Shown: positions 16,366-25,238, numbered from the stretch's first letter. The stretch is 64,000 nt of DNA from Yinghuangia soli (GCF_021502675.1 NZ_JAKFHA010000013.1:126366-190365), one strand, 5' to 3'. Notes: generated by a model not told the origin, from the letters alone. A program made the numbers and translations.

Positions 16366-16784
16366 CCGGCGCGGCCGCCGCCCGGCGGCTGCCCGGTCGG
16401 CCCGCCGGCGCATCGCGTGCCGCCGGCGCGTCCGAACGGCTGAATCCGGCATACGGCCGCGCACCGGACCTCGGCGCCCGGCCGAGGTGAGGCATAACCC
16501 TCGGATCCCGGGTCCAACCTGCCGAGACCATCGCGGTGGTCCCTGCCTCCGTATTAACGTGATGCCTTGCCCCGCCGGGTGCCGTGCGATACCACGGCAC
16601 CTCTGACGGAACCGGGAACGGCGTCTTCACGTCGGGATTCCACGGGGACTCGACCGAGTCTCCGCCGGGGGCCTGAACGGGGCCGAGGGGCCCGGCCCGA
16701 CCCGGGTCGGGATGTTGTAGCGTGCCGTGCGCGGTGGGGGTCAATGCCCGGATGGGCCCCTTCTGACGGGAAGGGAGCCACGAG
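16366..16784. other. intergenic region before the TerD-AIM24 operon
   Basis: About 420 bp without a credible gene. TAGCGT at 16718-16723 and TAACGT at 16555-16560 fit -10 hexamers, the former giving a leader of roughly 55 nt to the TerD-AIM24 gene; no convincing -35 is seen. No hairpin or repeat stands out. Confidence 0.4.
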
Positions 16785-18485
16785 GTGGTCGAGTTCAGGA
16801 AGGGTCAGAAGGCCAAGCTGTCCGATCTGACCCCGGGAACCGATCTGTACGTCGGCCTGCGGCTTGACGCCCCGGGTTTGACGTTCGACATCAGCTGTTT
16901 CGGCCTGGACATGCAGGACCGGTTGTCCGACGACCGGTATTTCGTGTTCTTCAACCAGCCGAAGTCGCCCGAGGAGTCGATCCAGCTGCTCGGTGCGCAG
17001 GCGGGCGACCAGGAGTCGTTCCGCGTGACGCTGGACCGGGTGCCGCCGCAGATCGGCAAGCTCGCGTTCACCGCGACGATCGACGGCCAGGGCCAGATGT
17101 CCCAGGTCGCGTCCGGATACTTGCGCATCGCAGTGGGCGGCCAGGAGGTCGTCCGCTACGCGTTCTCCGGTGTGGAGTTCAGCACCGAGCGCGCCGTGAT
17201 GATCGCCGACTTGTACCGCAAGGAGCCGTCGGTCTGGCGTTTCGCCGCCGTCGGCCAGGGCTTCGACGGCGGCCTCAAGGCACTCCTTGAGAACTTCGGC
17301 GGCGAGGCGGCCGAGGACGAGCCGGCCCAGCAGGCGGCGCCGCAGGCCGCACCCGCGTTCGGTGCGCCGCAGCAGGCCGCCCCGGCGTTCGGTGCGCCCG
17401 GCCAGCAGGCGCCCCCGCAGCAGGCTCCCGCGCCGCAGTTCGGCCCGCCGCCGGGTGCGCCGCAGCCGATGGCCGCGCAGCAGACCATGCCGATGCCGCA
17501 GCCGCAGCAGACGATGCCCATGCAGCAGCCGCCCGGGCAGTTCCCCGGCCAGCCCGGCATGCCCCCGCAGGGGATGCCGCCGCAAGGGATGCCCCCGCAG
17601 GGCATGCCGCCGCAGGGCATGGCCCCGCAGGGCCACATGGCGCCGCCCGCTCCCGGCATGCCGGGGCAGCAGATGCCCGGCCAGTACCCGGGCCAGCCCG
17701 GGATGCCGCAGCCCGGCATGCCCCCGCAGGGCATGCCCGGCCAGCCCGGCATGGCGCTGGGCACCGCGCAGGGCGGCATGAACCAGGCCGGCATGGGCCC
17801 GGCCGGACTGCCGATGGAGGCCCAGTACGGCTTCGGCCTCGACCAGTTCCGCGAGGTCCAGGGCCAGGGCCGCTGGGTCCAGCAGAACCCGAAGATGATC
17901 CGCGCGAGCCTGGCCGGCAGCACCGTCAAGGTGATCGCCAAGCAGGGCTCGATGGTCGCCTACCAGGGCAAGGTCGACTTCAAGTTCCAGGGCCAGAGCC
18001 TGCGCGGCCGGTTCGAGAACCGGCAGACCGGCCAGTCCATGGAGCTCATGCGGTGCGAGGGCGACGGCGAGGTGTTCTTCGCCGAGGACGCCGCCAACCT
18101 GCACCTGGTCGAGCTGGCCGGGCACCGGCTGTGCGTCAACGCCGCCAACGTCCTGTGCTGGGACGAGGGCCTCACGCTCGAGGTGCAGCGCATCGAGGGC
18201 CAGGGCATCCCCGGCGGCGGCCTGTTCGTCCAGACCTTCAGCGGCAACGGCACCGTGGTCGTCAAGACCATGGGCATCCCGATGGTGCTGCCGGTCAACC
18301 CGGGCGCCCCCACCTTCGCGGACACCAACGCGATCGTGGCGTGGACGCACGGCATGCAGGTGTCGACCAGCACGGCGGTACGCGTGCGTCGTACGGCGTA
18401 CCCCGGGCACAGCGGCGAGACGGTTTCGCTGCAGTTCCGGGGCATGCAGGGCCACTTCATCGTCGTCCAGCCGTACGAGGTGTGA
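16785..18485 (+). CDS. TerD-AIM24 fusion protein
   Basis: A 566-residue two-domain protein. Residues 1 to about 175 are a TerD domain (FDISCFGLDMQ, DDRYFVFFNQ, FRVTLDRVPPQI, VVRYAFSGVEF, EPSVWRFAAVGQG), a calcium-binding fold of tellurite-resistance clusters. A Gln/Pro/Met/Gly linker of about 165 residues follows, containing tandem GMPPQ units. Residues ~345-566 are an AIM24/DUF124 beta domain (KQGSMVAYQG, LRGRF, LMRCEGDGEVFFA). GTG 16785 has GGGAG 7 nt upstream. It leads a three-gene operon; the next two genes are AIM24 proteins alone. TerD proteins work in metal/phage stress and envelope processes; the fusion suggests recruitment of AIM24 assemblies to a calcium-responsive partner (inference). 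Confidence 0.9.
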   Translation: MVEFRKGQKAKLSDLTPGTDLYVGLRLDAPGLTFDISCFGLDMQDRLSDDRYFVFFNQPKSPEESIQLLGAQAGDQESFRVTLDRVPPQIGKLAFTATIDGQGQMSQVASGYLRIAVGGQEVVRYAFSGVEFSTERAVMIADLYRKEPSVWRFAAVGQGFDGGLKALLENFGGEAAEDEPAQQAAPQAAPAFGAPQQAAPAFGAPGQQAPPQQAPAPQFGPPPGAPQPMAAQQTMPMPQPQQTMPMQQPPGQFPGQPGMPPQGMPPQGMPPQGMPPQGMAPQGHMAPPAPGMPGQQMPGQYPGQPGMPQPGMPPQGMPGQPGMALGTAQGGMNQAGMGPAGLPMEAQYGFGLDQFREVQGQGRWVQQNPKMIRASLAGSTVKVIAKQGSMVAYQGKVDFKFQGQSLRGRFENRQTGQSMELMRCEGDGEVFFAEDAANLHLVELAGHRLCVNAANVLCWDEGLTLEVQRIEGQGIPGGGLFVQTFSGNGTVVVKTMGIPMVLPVNPGAPTFADTNAIVAWTHGMQVSTSTAVRVRRTAYPGHSGETVSLQFRGMQGHFIVVQPYEV

Positions 18486-18492
18486 GGGGACC

Positions 18493-19173
18493 ATGAACCA
18501 GCAGATGATGGCCGCGTACGGCCAGCAGGCGCCGGTCGGGCGGATGAGCCCGCACGGCAACAAGATTTGCCGCGTCGCGATGCAGCAGGGCTACGACCTG
18601 TTCGCCAAGCAGGGCTCGATGATCGCCTACAACGGCTTCATCACCTACTCCCCGTACCGCGAGAACCGCGGCGCGCGGATGCGCGGCCGGGCCGCGGGCG
18701 AGACGCTCGAGCTCATGCAGTGCTCCGGGCAGGGCGACCTGTACCTCGCCGACTACGGCGCCGACGTGGTGATGCTGCAGCTCCAGGGCAACGGCATCTC
18801 GGTCAACGGCTCGAACATCCTCGCCTTCGACGCGCAGCTGACGAAGTCGATCGAGTTCGTCTCCGGCATCGCCAACAAGTTCAGCGGCAACGGGATGACC
18901 AACATCACGCTGACCGGGAACGGCTGGGTGGCCATCACCACCCGCGGCACGCCGGTCGTCCTCGACCCCTCGCAGCAGGAGACCTGCGTCGACCCGGACG
19001 CCCTGGTGGCCTGGTCGACCGGCCTGCGGATCAAGAGCAAGCGTTCGGCGCGCATGGGTGCGCTGGTCGGCCGCGGCACCGGCGAGGCCATGCAGGTCGC
19101 GTTCAGCGGCGCCGGCTTCGTCGTCGTCCAGCCCTCCGAGGACTCCACCGACCGCTTCAAGATCCGCGGCTGA
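18493..19173 (+). CDS. AIM24-family protein, first stand-alone copy
   Basis: A 226-residue AIM24 (DUF124, TRAP-like beta fold) protein starting 8 nt after the fusion gene, with GGGGACC just upstream of the ATG. Shared family features are LFAKQGSMIAYNG, a GETLELMQCSGQGDLYLAD block, a central FSGNG, and GFVVVQPSE at the end. It aligns with the C-terminal domain of the upstream TerD fusion. The biochemical role of bacterial AIM24 proteins is not known; the fungal namesake is mitochondrial. Tight spacing means co-transcription and possibly a hetero-oligomer with its neighbours. Confidence 0.88.
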   Translation: MNQQMMAAYGQQAPVGRMSPHGNKICRVAMQQGYDLFAKQGSMIAYNGFITYSPYRENRGARMRGRAAGETLELMQCSGQGDLYLADYGADVVMLQLQGNGISVNGSNILAFDAQLTKSIEFVSGIANKFSGNGMTNITLTGNGWVAITTRGTPVVLDPSQQETCVDPDALVAWSTGLRIKSKRSARMGALVGRGTGEAMQVAFSGAGFVVVQPSEDSTDRFKIRG

Positions 19174-19187
19174 GCGGGGGAGAGACG

Positions 19188-19940
19188 ATGCAGAGTTCAC
19201 TGTTCGGCTACATGGAGGTCCAGTCGCAGGAGCGCTGGGCCCACCAGAACGCCCAGATGCTGCGGATCATGCTCGGCCAGCAGAACCGCGAGGTGCTGGC
19301 CCGCAAGGGCACGATGGTCGCCTTCACCGGCGGCATCGACTTCGACGGCCACCTGCAGTCCGGCGGCGAGCGCCAGGCCGCGCGGCAGACCGGCGAGCAG
19401 CTCGACCTGATGCGCTGCTCCGGCAACGGCACCGTGTTCCTCGCGAACATGGCGCAGTCCATCCACGTCATCGACCTCGCCAACGAGGGCCTGACCGTGG
19501 ACGGCCAGTACGTGCTGGCCCTCGACTCGACGCTCAGCTGGAACGTCGTGCGGATCGAGAGCGAGCAGGGCATCGCCGGCGTCGGCGGCGGCTACAACCT
19601 GGAGATCGGCGGCACCGGCAAGCTCGCTGTCATGACCTCGGGCAAGCCGCTGGTCATGCAGGTCACGCCGCAGCAGGAGGTCTTCGCGGACGCCGACGCG
19701 GTCATCGCGTGGAGCACCAGCCTGGTGACCCGCATGGAGTCGCAGCTGACCTCGCAGCGCGTGTGGAGCCGCCGCGGCGGCACCGGCGAGGGCTGGAACC
19801 TGAGCTTCCAGGGCCAGGGCTACGTCATCGTGCAGCCCAGCGAGATGCTGCCGCCGACGGCCTTCACCTCGGCGGGCGGCTTCATGGCCAACCGCGGCAT
19901 GGGCCAGCAGGGCATGCGCGGCAACACCTGGGGCAGCTGA
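19188..19940 (+). CDS. AIM24-family protein, second stand-alone copy
   Basis: A 250-residue AIM24 protein; ATG 19188 has GGGGGAGA just upstream and lies 15 nt after the previous gene. The core is as in its neighbours (VLARKGTMVAFTG, QLDLMRCSGNGTVFLAN, LEIGGTGKLAV, GYVIVQPSEM), but it adds a short N-terminal helix and a Gly/Met/Gln tail (NRGMGQQGMRGN) similar in composition to the linker of the TerD fusion. It ends the operon before a strong terminator. Confidence 0.88.
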   Translation: MQSSLFGYMEVQSQERWAHQNAQMLRIMLGQQNREVLARKGTMVAFTGGIDFDGHLQSGGERQAARQTGEQLDLMRCSGNGTVFLANMAQSIHVIDLANEGLTVDGQYVLALDSTLSWNVVRIESEQGIAGVGGGYNLEIGGTGKLAVMTSGKPLVMQVTPQQEVFADADAVIAWSTSLVTRMESQLTSQRVWSRRGGTGEGWNLSFQGQGYVIVQPSEMLPPTAFTSAGGFMANRGMGQQGMRGNTWGS

Positions 19941-19957
19941 CCCCGGGACGGATACGC

Positions 19958-19999
19958 ACGGCTGAGGGGCGCACCCGCAAGGGTGCGCCCCTCAGCCGT
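19958..19999. terminator. terminator of the TerD-AIM24 operon
   Basis: ACGGCTGAGGGGCGCACCC (19958-19976), loop GCAA, then the exact 19-nt reverse complement to 19999. It separates the operon from the convergent Nudix gene and can serve both. Confidence 0.92.
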
Positions 20000-20009
20000 T
20001 TCAGGGGTG

Positions 20010-20555
20010 TCAGCCCAGCAGCTTGGCGGCGCGCGCGACCAGCGTGCGCACGGCATCGTCGGTCTTGTCGGGCAGCGCGTCGAACGGGAACCAGCGCAGG
20101 TCGAGCGACTCCTCGCTGATCGCGGCCTGCGCGTCCGGTGCGGCGACCGCGACGTACTCGACGTCGAAGTGCACGCTGGCCAGGTCCGGGCCGCCGCACT
20201 TCACCTCGTGCCGGTCCAGGCACACCGGCTCGGGCAGCAGCTCCAGATCGTCGATGCCGCCCTCCTCGACCGCCTCGCGCAGCGCCGCGGCGGCGAGCGT
20301 CGCATCGCCCGGTTCGCAGTGCCCGCCGGTCTGCAGCCACAGCCCGACCTTGGGATGCAGCGTGAGCAGCGCCCGCCCGCCGACCGGGTCCACGATCAGC
20401 GCACTTGCGGTCAGATGCCCCTCGCGCCGGGCTTTCCACATGCCGTCGGGGTAGGCGTCGAGGTGCGCGAGATAGCCATCCCGCAACCGGGCCTGCGCAT
20501 CATCCGGCGCGACCCAACCGGTGAGCACCCGTCGGGCGTCGTCATGGAGCGTCAT
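20010..20555 (-). CDS. Nudix hydrolase
   Basis: A 181-residue Nudix protein. The Nudix helix is GGHCEPGDATLAAAALREAVEEGG: the catalytic REAVEEGG is intact, but the spacing from the GH to RE is one residue longer than the textbook box and Asp takes the place of one Glu, a variant common in actinobacterial members. The substrate is unknown. There is no clear RBS; CAGGCT lies 7 nt before the ATG, one base away from TANNNT, so it may be a weak leaderless start. It converges on the AIM24 operon. Confidence 0.82.
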   Translation of the reverse strand: MTLHDDARRVLTGWVAPDDAQARLRDGYLAHLDAYPDGMWKARREGHLTASALIVDPVGGRALLTLHPKVGLWLQTGGHCEPGDATLAAAALREAVEEGGIDDLELLPEPVCLDRHEVKCGGPDLASVHFDVEYVAVAAPDAQAAISEESLDLRWFPFDALPDKTDDAVRTLVARAAKLLG

Positions 20556-21175
20556 ACCCCCAAGCCTGCCGCAAACGGGCCGCCGCCCGACCACCAGGGC
20601 GACGCGGACGGCGACCTGGACCACACGCCAAGGCACGCCAGCCCCCGCTCCGCCGCTTGCCGCCCCCAGGCGAGACGCACTTCGACGCGACGACTCGTGT
20701 GCACCGCGACGCCCCCGACGACGACCGGCAGCCGGCACCGCACCTGAGGACGGGGCCCGCGCCGCGCCCGCGCGCAACGAGCCGCCCCAGCGATGGGGGC
20801 AGGTCGCGCCCCCACCTGCCACAGATGGCGGCTCGCGCAGCAGGAGCACAGCGGGCCGTCCTGCTTGCCGCCTGTCTCCGGTGACGGGCAGGCGGTGCCA
20901 CAGGCCGGCGGATGTGCTGCGTGCGCGATGCCTGGAGACGTTCCTCCACCGAGGTATGGGAACGCCGCGGAGTCTGGCGCGGGAGCGACGCGGATCTCGG
21001 TCGGAGGTCCAGGGCTTGCGGTGTCACCTCCATCCGGCCTGCCGCTCGTGCTTTTGCCGCCCCGCGGTCCCCGCATGGCGGGACACGGGCTTGGGTGGCT
21101 GCTTTGCGGGGCGGATGTGGTGCGTGTGGTGCCCGGACGTGCCCAGTCACGCGTCGGCAGGGCTGTCGGGAAATG
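20556..21175. other. 620-bp region without a supported gene
   Basis: Open frames here have no RBS, no codon bias and cysteine/proline/serine-rich translations, so I do not call a gene. Visible structure: CCGCCTGTC and a G-rich partner near 20869-20895 can pair, and GGCAGGT/ACCTGCC near 20808-20830 form another hairpin. The right half is less GC-rich than coding DNA here. It may hold a decayed gene or an RNA. Confidence 0.35.
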
Positions 21176-21213
21176 CCGCGGCACCCGGCGCGGAAGCGCG
21201 CCAGGTGCCGCGG
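21176..21213 (-). terminator. terminator after the zinc protease gene
   Basis: CCGCGGCACC (21176-21185) and GGTGCCGCGG (21204-21213) enclose a second stem GGCGCG/GCGCGCC. It begins 18 bp beyond the stop of the minus-strand protease gene. Confidence 0.8.
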
Positions 21214-21230
21214 GGGGCCTTGCGGGTGGG

Positions 21231-22769
21231 TCAGGCGGGCGTGCCCTTGTCGTCTTCGTCCGCCTTGCCCTGGCCGTCCTCGCTCGTGTCGTCCTTGCTG
21301 TCGTTCTTGTCCTTTTCGGCCTGGGCGGCCTGGGCGGCCTTGGCGTCCAGGGCCTCCAGGTCGGCGTCCAGCTGGGCGGTCAGGCCGGACAGGTCCAGTT
21401 CCTCGCGGTGCACGAAGCCGTCCGGGTCGTCCAGGTCGTCTGCGGTGGGCAGCATGTCCGGGTGCGCCCACAGCGCGTCGCGGCCCTCGATGCCGCGGGC
21501 GTCGGCGAGCGAGGCCCACAGGCGCGAGGCGTCGCGGAGGCGGCGCGGGCGCAGCTCCAGGCCGACCAGGGTGGCGAACGTCTGCTCGGCCGGGCCGCCG
21601 GTGGCCCGGCGGCGGCGCAGGGTCTCGCGCAGCGCGTCCGCGGAGGGCAGCCGCGGCGCAGCCGCAGCGTGCACGACGGCGTCGACCCAGCCCTCGACCA
21701 GCGCCAGCGCGGTCTCCAGGCGGGCCAGTGCGGCCTTCTGCTGCGGGGTCTCCTCCGGTTCGAACAGACCCTGCGTGAAGGCCTCCTGCAGGGCCTCCGG
21801 GTTGGTCGGGTCGAGCCGGCCCGCGGCCTCTTCGAGGCGGCTCATGTCGACCTTGATGCCGCGCGCGTACGCGTCGACCGCACCGAAGAGGTGCTGCCGC
21901 AGCCACGGCACGTGGGCGAAGAGCCGCTGGTGGGCGGCCTCGCGCAGGGCCAGGTACAGGCGTACTTCGTCCTGCGGCAGGCCGAGGCCCGCGCCGAACG
22001 CGGCCAGGTTCGCGGGCAGCAGCGCGGCGCGCCCCGCGGGGCCGATCGGCAGGCCGATGTCGGCCGAGCCGACCACCTCGCCGGCCAGCGCACCGAGCGC
22101 CTGGCCGACCTGGGCGCCGAACATCGCGCCGCCCATGCCGCGCATCATGCCGATCAGCGGCCCGGCCATCTGCTGCATCTCGCCGGGCATCATCTCGCCC
22201 ATGGCGCTGACCACCCGGGTGGCCAGCGGTTCGACCAGGTCCTTCCACTGCGGAAGGGTCGCCTCGATCCACTCCGCGCGGCTCCAGGCCAGCGTGGTGC
22301 TCGCCCCGGAGGGCAGCGGGGTGGCCTCGTCGAGCCACAGCTCGGCCAGCCGCACCGCCTCCTCGACCGCACTGCGGTCGACCTGCCCGATGCTCGCGTC
22401 GCCGCCCTTCTGGGCCACGGTCTGCCGGGCGATGTCGTGCGCGAGGTCCCAGTTGACCGGGCCGCCCTCGTACGAGAGCAGCTTGCCGAGCTGCTGGAAC
22501 GCGGCGCCGAGGTCGGCCGGGTTCATGTTGCCGAACAGCGCACCGAAGGGGTTGTCCGGGTCGCCGCCGAACGGGTCGAAGCCGCCCGGCCCGCCCGGGC
22601 CCAGCGGTCCGCCCGGACCCTTGCCGCCGCCCGACGACCCGCCCGAGCTGTCGCCGAATCCGAACCCGGGGGAACTCCCGGACCCGCCTGACGCGTCGGA
22701 GGAGTCAGGGTCGCGGTCGGGATCGTTGCCGCCCGACGGCTTTCCGAAACCGAAGGGGAAGTCACCCAT
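21231..22769 (-). CDS. DUF2342-type zinc-dependent metalloprotease
   Basis: A 512-residue actinobacterial protein of the zincin-like DUF2342 (zinc-dependent metalloprotease) family. ATG 22769 has GGAGG 5 nt upstream. The first 80 residues are a Gly/Ser/Pro/Asp-rich low-complexity segment starting MGDFPFGFGKPSGG. The core has the typical segments LGKLLSYEGGPVNWDLA, GGAMFGAQVGQALG and EAAHQRLFAHVPWLRQHL, whose histidines are probable metal ligands. The C terminus is a Lys/Asp/Glu tail. No signal peptide is visible. Its substrate is unknown. It is divergent from the epimerase gene. Confidence 0.82.
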   Translation of the reverse strand: MGDFPFGFGKPSGGNDPDRDPDSSDASGGSGSSPGFGFGDSSGGSSGGGKGPGGPLGPGGPGGFDPFGGDPDNPFGALFGNMNPADLGAAFQQLGKLLSYEGGPVNWDLAHDIARQTVAQKGGDASIGQVDRSAVEEAVRLAELWLDEATPLPSGASTTLAWSRAEWIEATLPQWKDLVEPLATRVVSAMGEMMPGEMQQMAGPLIGMMRGMGGAMFGAQVGQALGALAGEVVGSADIGLPIGPAGRAALLPANLAAFGAGLGLPQDEVRLYLALREAAHQRLFAHVPWLRQHLFGAVDAYARGIKVDMSRLEEAAGRLDPTNPEALQEAFTQGLFEPEETPQQKAALARLETALALVEGWVDAVVHAAAAPRLPSADALRETLRRRRATGGPAEQTFATLVGLELRPRRLRDASRLWASLADARGIEGRDALWAHPDMLPTADDLDDPDGFVHREELDLSGLTAQLDADLEALDAKAAQAAQAEKDKNDSKDDTSEDGQGKADEDDKGTPA

Positions 22770-23024
22770 GACAACCTCCGTGCCGACCCCCGTCGCCGGG
22801 GGTATGGCGGCGGCCTGCTGGGCCGGCCGCGCCTCGTTTGAGCTGCCCGGGGGCGTGGGCACGGGACCTGGCGGGGCGCGCTTCGGCGCCTCGCGTCATG
22901 GTCATGGCCACACCTCGGGCAGGATGGATTGCGGATGCTGCGTCGCGTGCGGCCGTTCCGGACGCGTACTCCTCGGTAAACGTAGAGCAGCCGCACATAC
23001 CAAACTAACCACGGGAGGCGGTCA

Positions 23025-24203
23025 GTGAGTTCCCAGCCTCCGCACGTTCGCTCTGGGCGGAGTGGGCGGGACCGGTCGGCGCAGCCGTCCGACGAGATGC
23101 CCCAGGAGGTCGACATCGAGACGCCCCGACGCGGGATGGGCCCGGGTGCGCGCCCGGTCGTCGCGGTCACCGGCGCGGCTTCCGGGATAGGCCACCGAGT
23201 GGCGCTGCTGCTGTCCGAGCACGAGCAGATCAAGCGGCTGGTCGCGATCGACGAGCGGCGCGGGGACATCCCCGGCGCGCAGTGGCGGATCATGGACGTC
23301 CGCGATCCGGCACTGGCGAGCCGGCTCGACGGCGTCGACGTCGTGGTCCACCTGGCGCTGGACATGTCGCTGGATTCCGAGCCGCGGGCCCGCGGCGCGC
23401 GCAACGTCCGCGGCACCCAGACGGTCCTGACCGCCGCCGCGGCGGCCGGGGTGCCACGTGTCGTGCTGTGCACCTCGGCGATGGTCTACGGCGCGCTGCC
23501 GGAGAACGAGACGCCGCTGGACGAGGACGCCCCGCTCAAGGCCACCGCGGACGCCTCGCTGGTCGGCGACCTGCTGGAGATCGAGGAGCTGGCCGCCCGC
23601 GCGCCGCGTGCGCACCGCGCACTCAACGTCACCGTGGTCCGGCCGGCCACCCTGGTCGGCGGTCCCGAGGCGGACAGCGTCATGACCCGGCACTTCGAGG
23701 CGCCGCGCCTGCTGGTGGTGTCCGGCAGCCGCCCGCGCTGGCAGTTCTGCCACGTCGACGACCTGGCCGAGGCGCTGGTGTACGCCGCGCTCGGCAAGGT
23801 CGAGGGCGTCGTGACGGTCGCCAGCGAGGGGTGGCTGGAGCAGGAGGAGATCGAGGAGCTGTCCGGTATGCGCCGGATGGAGCTGCCCGCGACCCTCGCG
23901 CTGGGCACCGCGGAGCGCTTGCACCGGCTCGGCCTGACCCCGGCGCCGGCCGGCGATCTGGCGTACGCGATGCACGGCTGGGTGGTGCCCTCCACCCGGC
24001 TCCGCGCGGCCGGCTGGCGCCCGCTGTGGACCAACGAGCTGGCGTTCGCGGCCCTCCTGGAGGACGTCGCGGGACGTCACGCGCTGGTCGCCCGGCGCCT
24101 GGGCCGCAAGGACGCCACGACTCTGGGTGCGGCGGGTGCCACCGTGGCGCTCATCGGCACCGCGGCCATCGTGCGGAAGGTGCGCAAGCGGCGCGGCATC
24201 TGA
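23025..24203 (+). CDS. NAD-dependent epimerase/dehydratase family (SDR) protein
   Basis: A 392-residue extended SDR. GTG 23025 has GGGAGG upstream. After a 45-residue polar extension, the Rossmann motif appears as VTGAASGIGHRVA (TGxxGxxG), then DVRDP, VVHLAL and the active-site region CTSAMVYG (S and Y; the usual YxxxK lysine is replaced by the sequence YGALPEN, so catalysis is uncertain). A late hydrophobic stretch near the C terminus (ATVALIGTAAIV) ends in KVRKRRG, suggesting membrane association. The substrate is not predictable. It precedes moaE by 112 bp in the same direction. Confidence 0.8.
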   Translation: MSSQPPHVRSGRSGRDRSAQPSDEMPQEVDIETPRRGMGPGARPVVAVTGAASGIGHRVALLLSEHEQIKRLVAIDERRGDIPGAQWRIMDVRDPALASRLDGVDVVVHLALDMSLDSEPRARGARNVRGTQTVLTAAAAAGVPRVVLCTSAMVYGALPENETPLDEDAPLKATADASLVGDLLEIEELAARAPRAHRALNVTVVRPATLVGGPEADSVMTRHFEAPRLLVVSGSRPRWQFCHVDDLAEALVYAALGKVEGVVTVASEGWLEQEEIEELSGMRRMELPATLALGTAERLHRLGLTPAPAGDLAYAMHGWVVPSTRLRAAGWRPLWTNELAFAALLEDVAGRHALVARRLGRKDATTLGAAGATVALIGTAAIVRKVRKRRGI

Positions 24204-24315
24204 GGGTTGGACCCGCTCCGGGGGACCGGTCGTACCGGTACGGCCCGGGGCGGGGCATACTGCGCCGCATCGGGATGTCGGCATGGATCGGCACGGAGGC
24301 AGGAAGGTACGCACG

Positions 24316-24744
24316 ATGAGCACCGATGTGATCCGCTTGCTCGGCATCCGCGAGACGCCGCTCTCGCTGGACGAGGTCTTCGCCGCGGTCGGCGACCGCA
24401 CCGCGGGCGGCACCGACCTGTTCGTGGGCACGGTGCGGGACCACGACGGCGGCAAGCACGTGACGAAGCTGGAGTACTCCGCGCATCCCAGCGCCGAGGA
24501 CGAGCTGCGCCGGGTCGCAGAGAAGGTGGCCGCGGACTTCCCGGTCCGGGCGCTGGCCGCGGTGCACCGGATCGGCAGCCTGGAGATCGGCGACATCGCG
24601 GTGATCGTCGCGGTGTCCTGCCCGCACCGCGGGGAGGCGTTCGAGGCGTGCCGCCGGCTCATCGACACCCTCAAGCACGAGGTGCCGATCTGGAAGCACC
24701 AGCACTTCGCGGACGGCACGACGGAGTGGGTCGGCGCCTGCTGA
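24316..24744 (+). CDS. moaE: molybdopterin synthase catalytic subunit
   Basis: MoaE converts precursor Z (cPMP) to molybdopterin using sulfur from MoaD thiocarboxylate. The 142-residue product shows the family blocks GTVRDHDGG, LEYSAHPSAE, VHRIGSLEIGD, CPHRGEAFEACRRLID and the C-terminal PIWKHQHFADG with the catalytic lysines. ATG 24316 has AGGAAGG upstream. Other moa genes are not in the window. Confidence 0.93.
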   Translation: MSTDVIRLLGIRETPLSLDEVFAAVGDRTAGGTDLFVGTVRDHDGGKHVTKLEYSAHPSAEDELRRVAEKVAADFPVRALAAVHRIGSLEIGDIAVIVAVSCPHRGEAFEACRRLIDTLKHEVPIWKHQHFADGTTEWVGAC

Positions 24745-24764
24745 CGGCGGCCCCGGAGACAGCC

Positions 24765-24797
24765 GCGGACCGACCACGGACCGACCGCGGAGCACCC
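24765..24797. repeat. 11-bp tandem repeats after moaE
   Basis: GCGGACCGACC, ACGGACCGACC, GCGGAGCACCC in direct succession, 21 bp after the moaE stop. Unit length equals about one helical turn. Confidence 0.65.
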
Positions 24798-24937
24798 CCG
24801 AGACGGACCGGCACCCGGCGAACTCCCCGTAGGATTGGGCAGGTCGGGTGATTCCGGCGTTTTTCCGAAATGCAGCCCGGGTCACCAAAAGATACGATTA
24901 ACGCACTAATCCGTTGGTCTTCGGGCGGGGGTGCGTC

Positions 24938-25228
24938 ATGGCGTCGATCGCAGGCTGGTGGGCCATTCCGGCGGTGGCGCTGCTGCTCATCGTGCTGTGG
25001 ACCACGTGGCGCGGCCGCACCCGGAAGCCCGCCGCGATGTACGACACGGTGGCCCGCTACGAGCAGTTCCAGGCGGTGCTGACCCGGGTCGTCGACGTCG
25101 ACCTCGAAGCGCACCCGCCGACCGCCCCGCAGGGCAGCGTCCGGACCGCCGCGCCGCAGGTCACAAGGCCGCCCCGCAACCCGAACGCCACCGAGCCCCG
25201 CGCTGCCGGGCGCGGCGACGTGCCGTAA
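24938..25228 (+). CDS. small single-span membrane protein
   Basis: A 96-residue protein from ATG 24938. One transmembrane helix (WAIPAVALLLIVLW) is followed by basic WRGRTRK, then a polar Pro/Arg-rich tail with YDTVARYEQFQAVL. No family is recognised. Its stop TAA is part of the -10 hexamer TAATGT of the next gene, so the PDZ-Lon gene promoter is embedded in this gene's end. Confidence 0.7.
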   Translation: MASIAGWWAIPAVALLLIVLWTTWRGRTRKPAAMYDTVARYEQFQAVLTRVVDVDLEAHPPTAPQGSVRTAAPQVTRPPRNPNATEPRAAGRGDVP

Positions 25229-25231
25229 TGT
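25226..25231 (+). promoter_or_regulatory. -10 element for leaderless PDZ-Lon protease gene
   Basis: TAATGT, sharing the TAA stop of the upstream gene, is followed by 7 nt and ATG 25239. No RBS precedes that ATG. Confidence 0.6.
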
Positions 25232-25238
25232 CGCGCAC

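Noticed and set aside
16555-16560. TAACGT followed by GTGATG as a leaderless start
   Set aside because: The frames beginning there have no coding bias and end early; the next real gene starts at 16785 with its own RBS.
20521-23028. 835-codon plus-strand frame opposite the zinc protease
   Set aside because: Ser/Arg/Ala-rich shadow of a well-supported minus-strand gene with RBS and family motifs.
23025-24203. calling the SDR protein a specific sugar epimerase such as GalE
   Set aside because: The YxxxK catalytic lysine is not found at the expected place and substrate motifs are absent, so only the superfamily is given.
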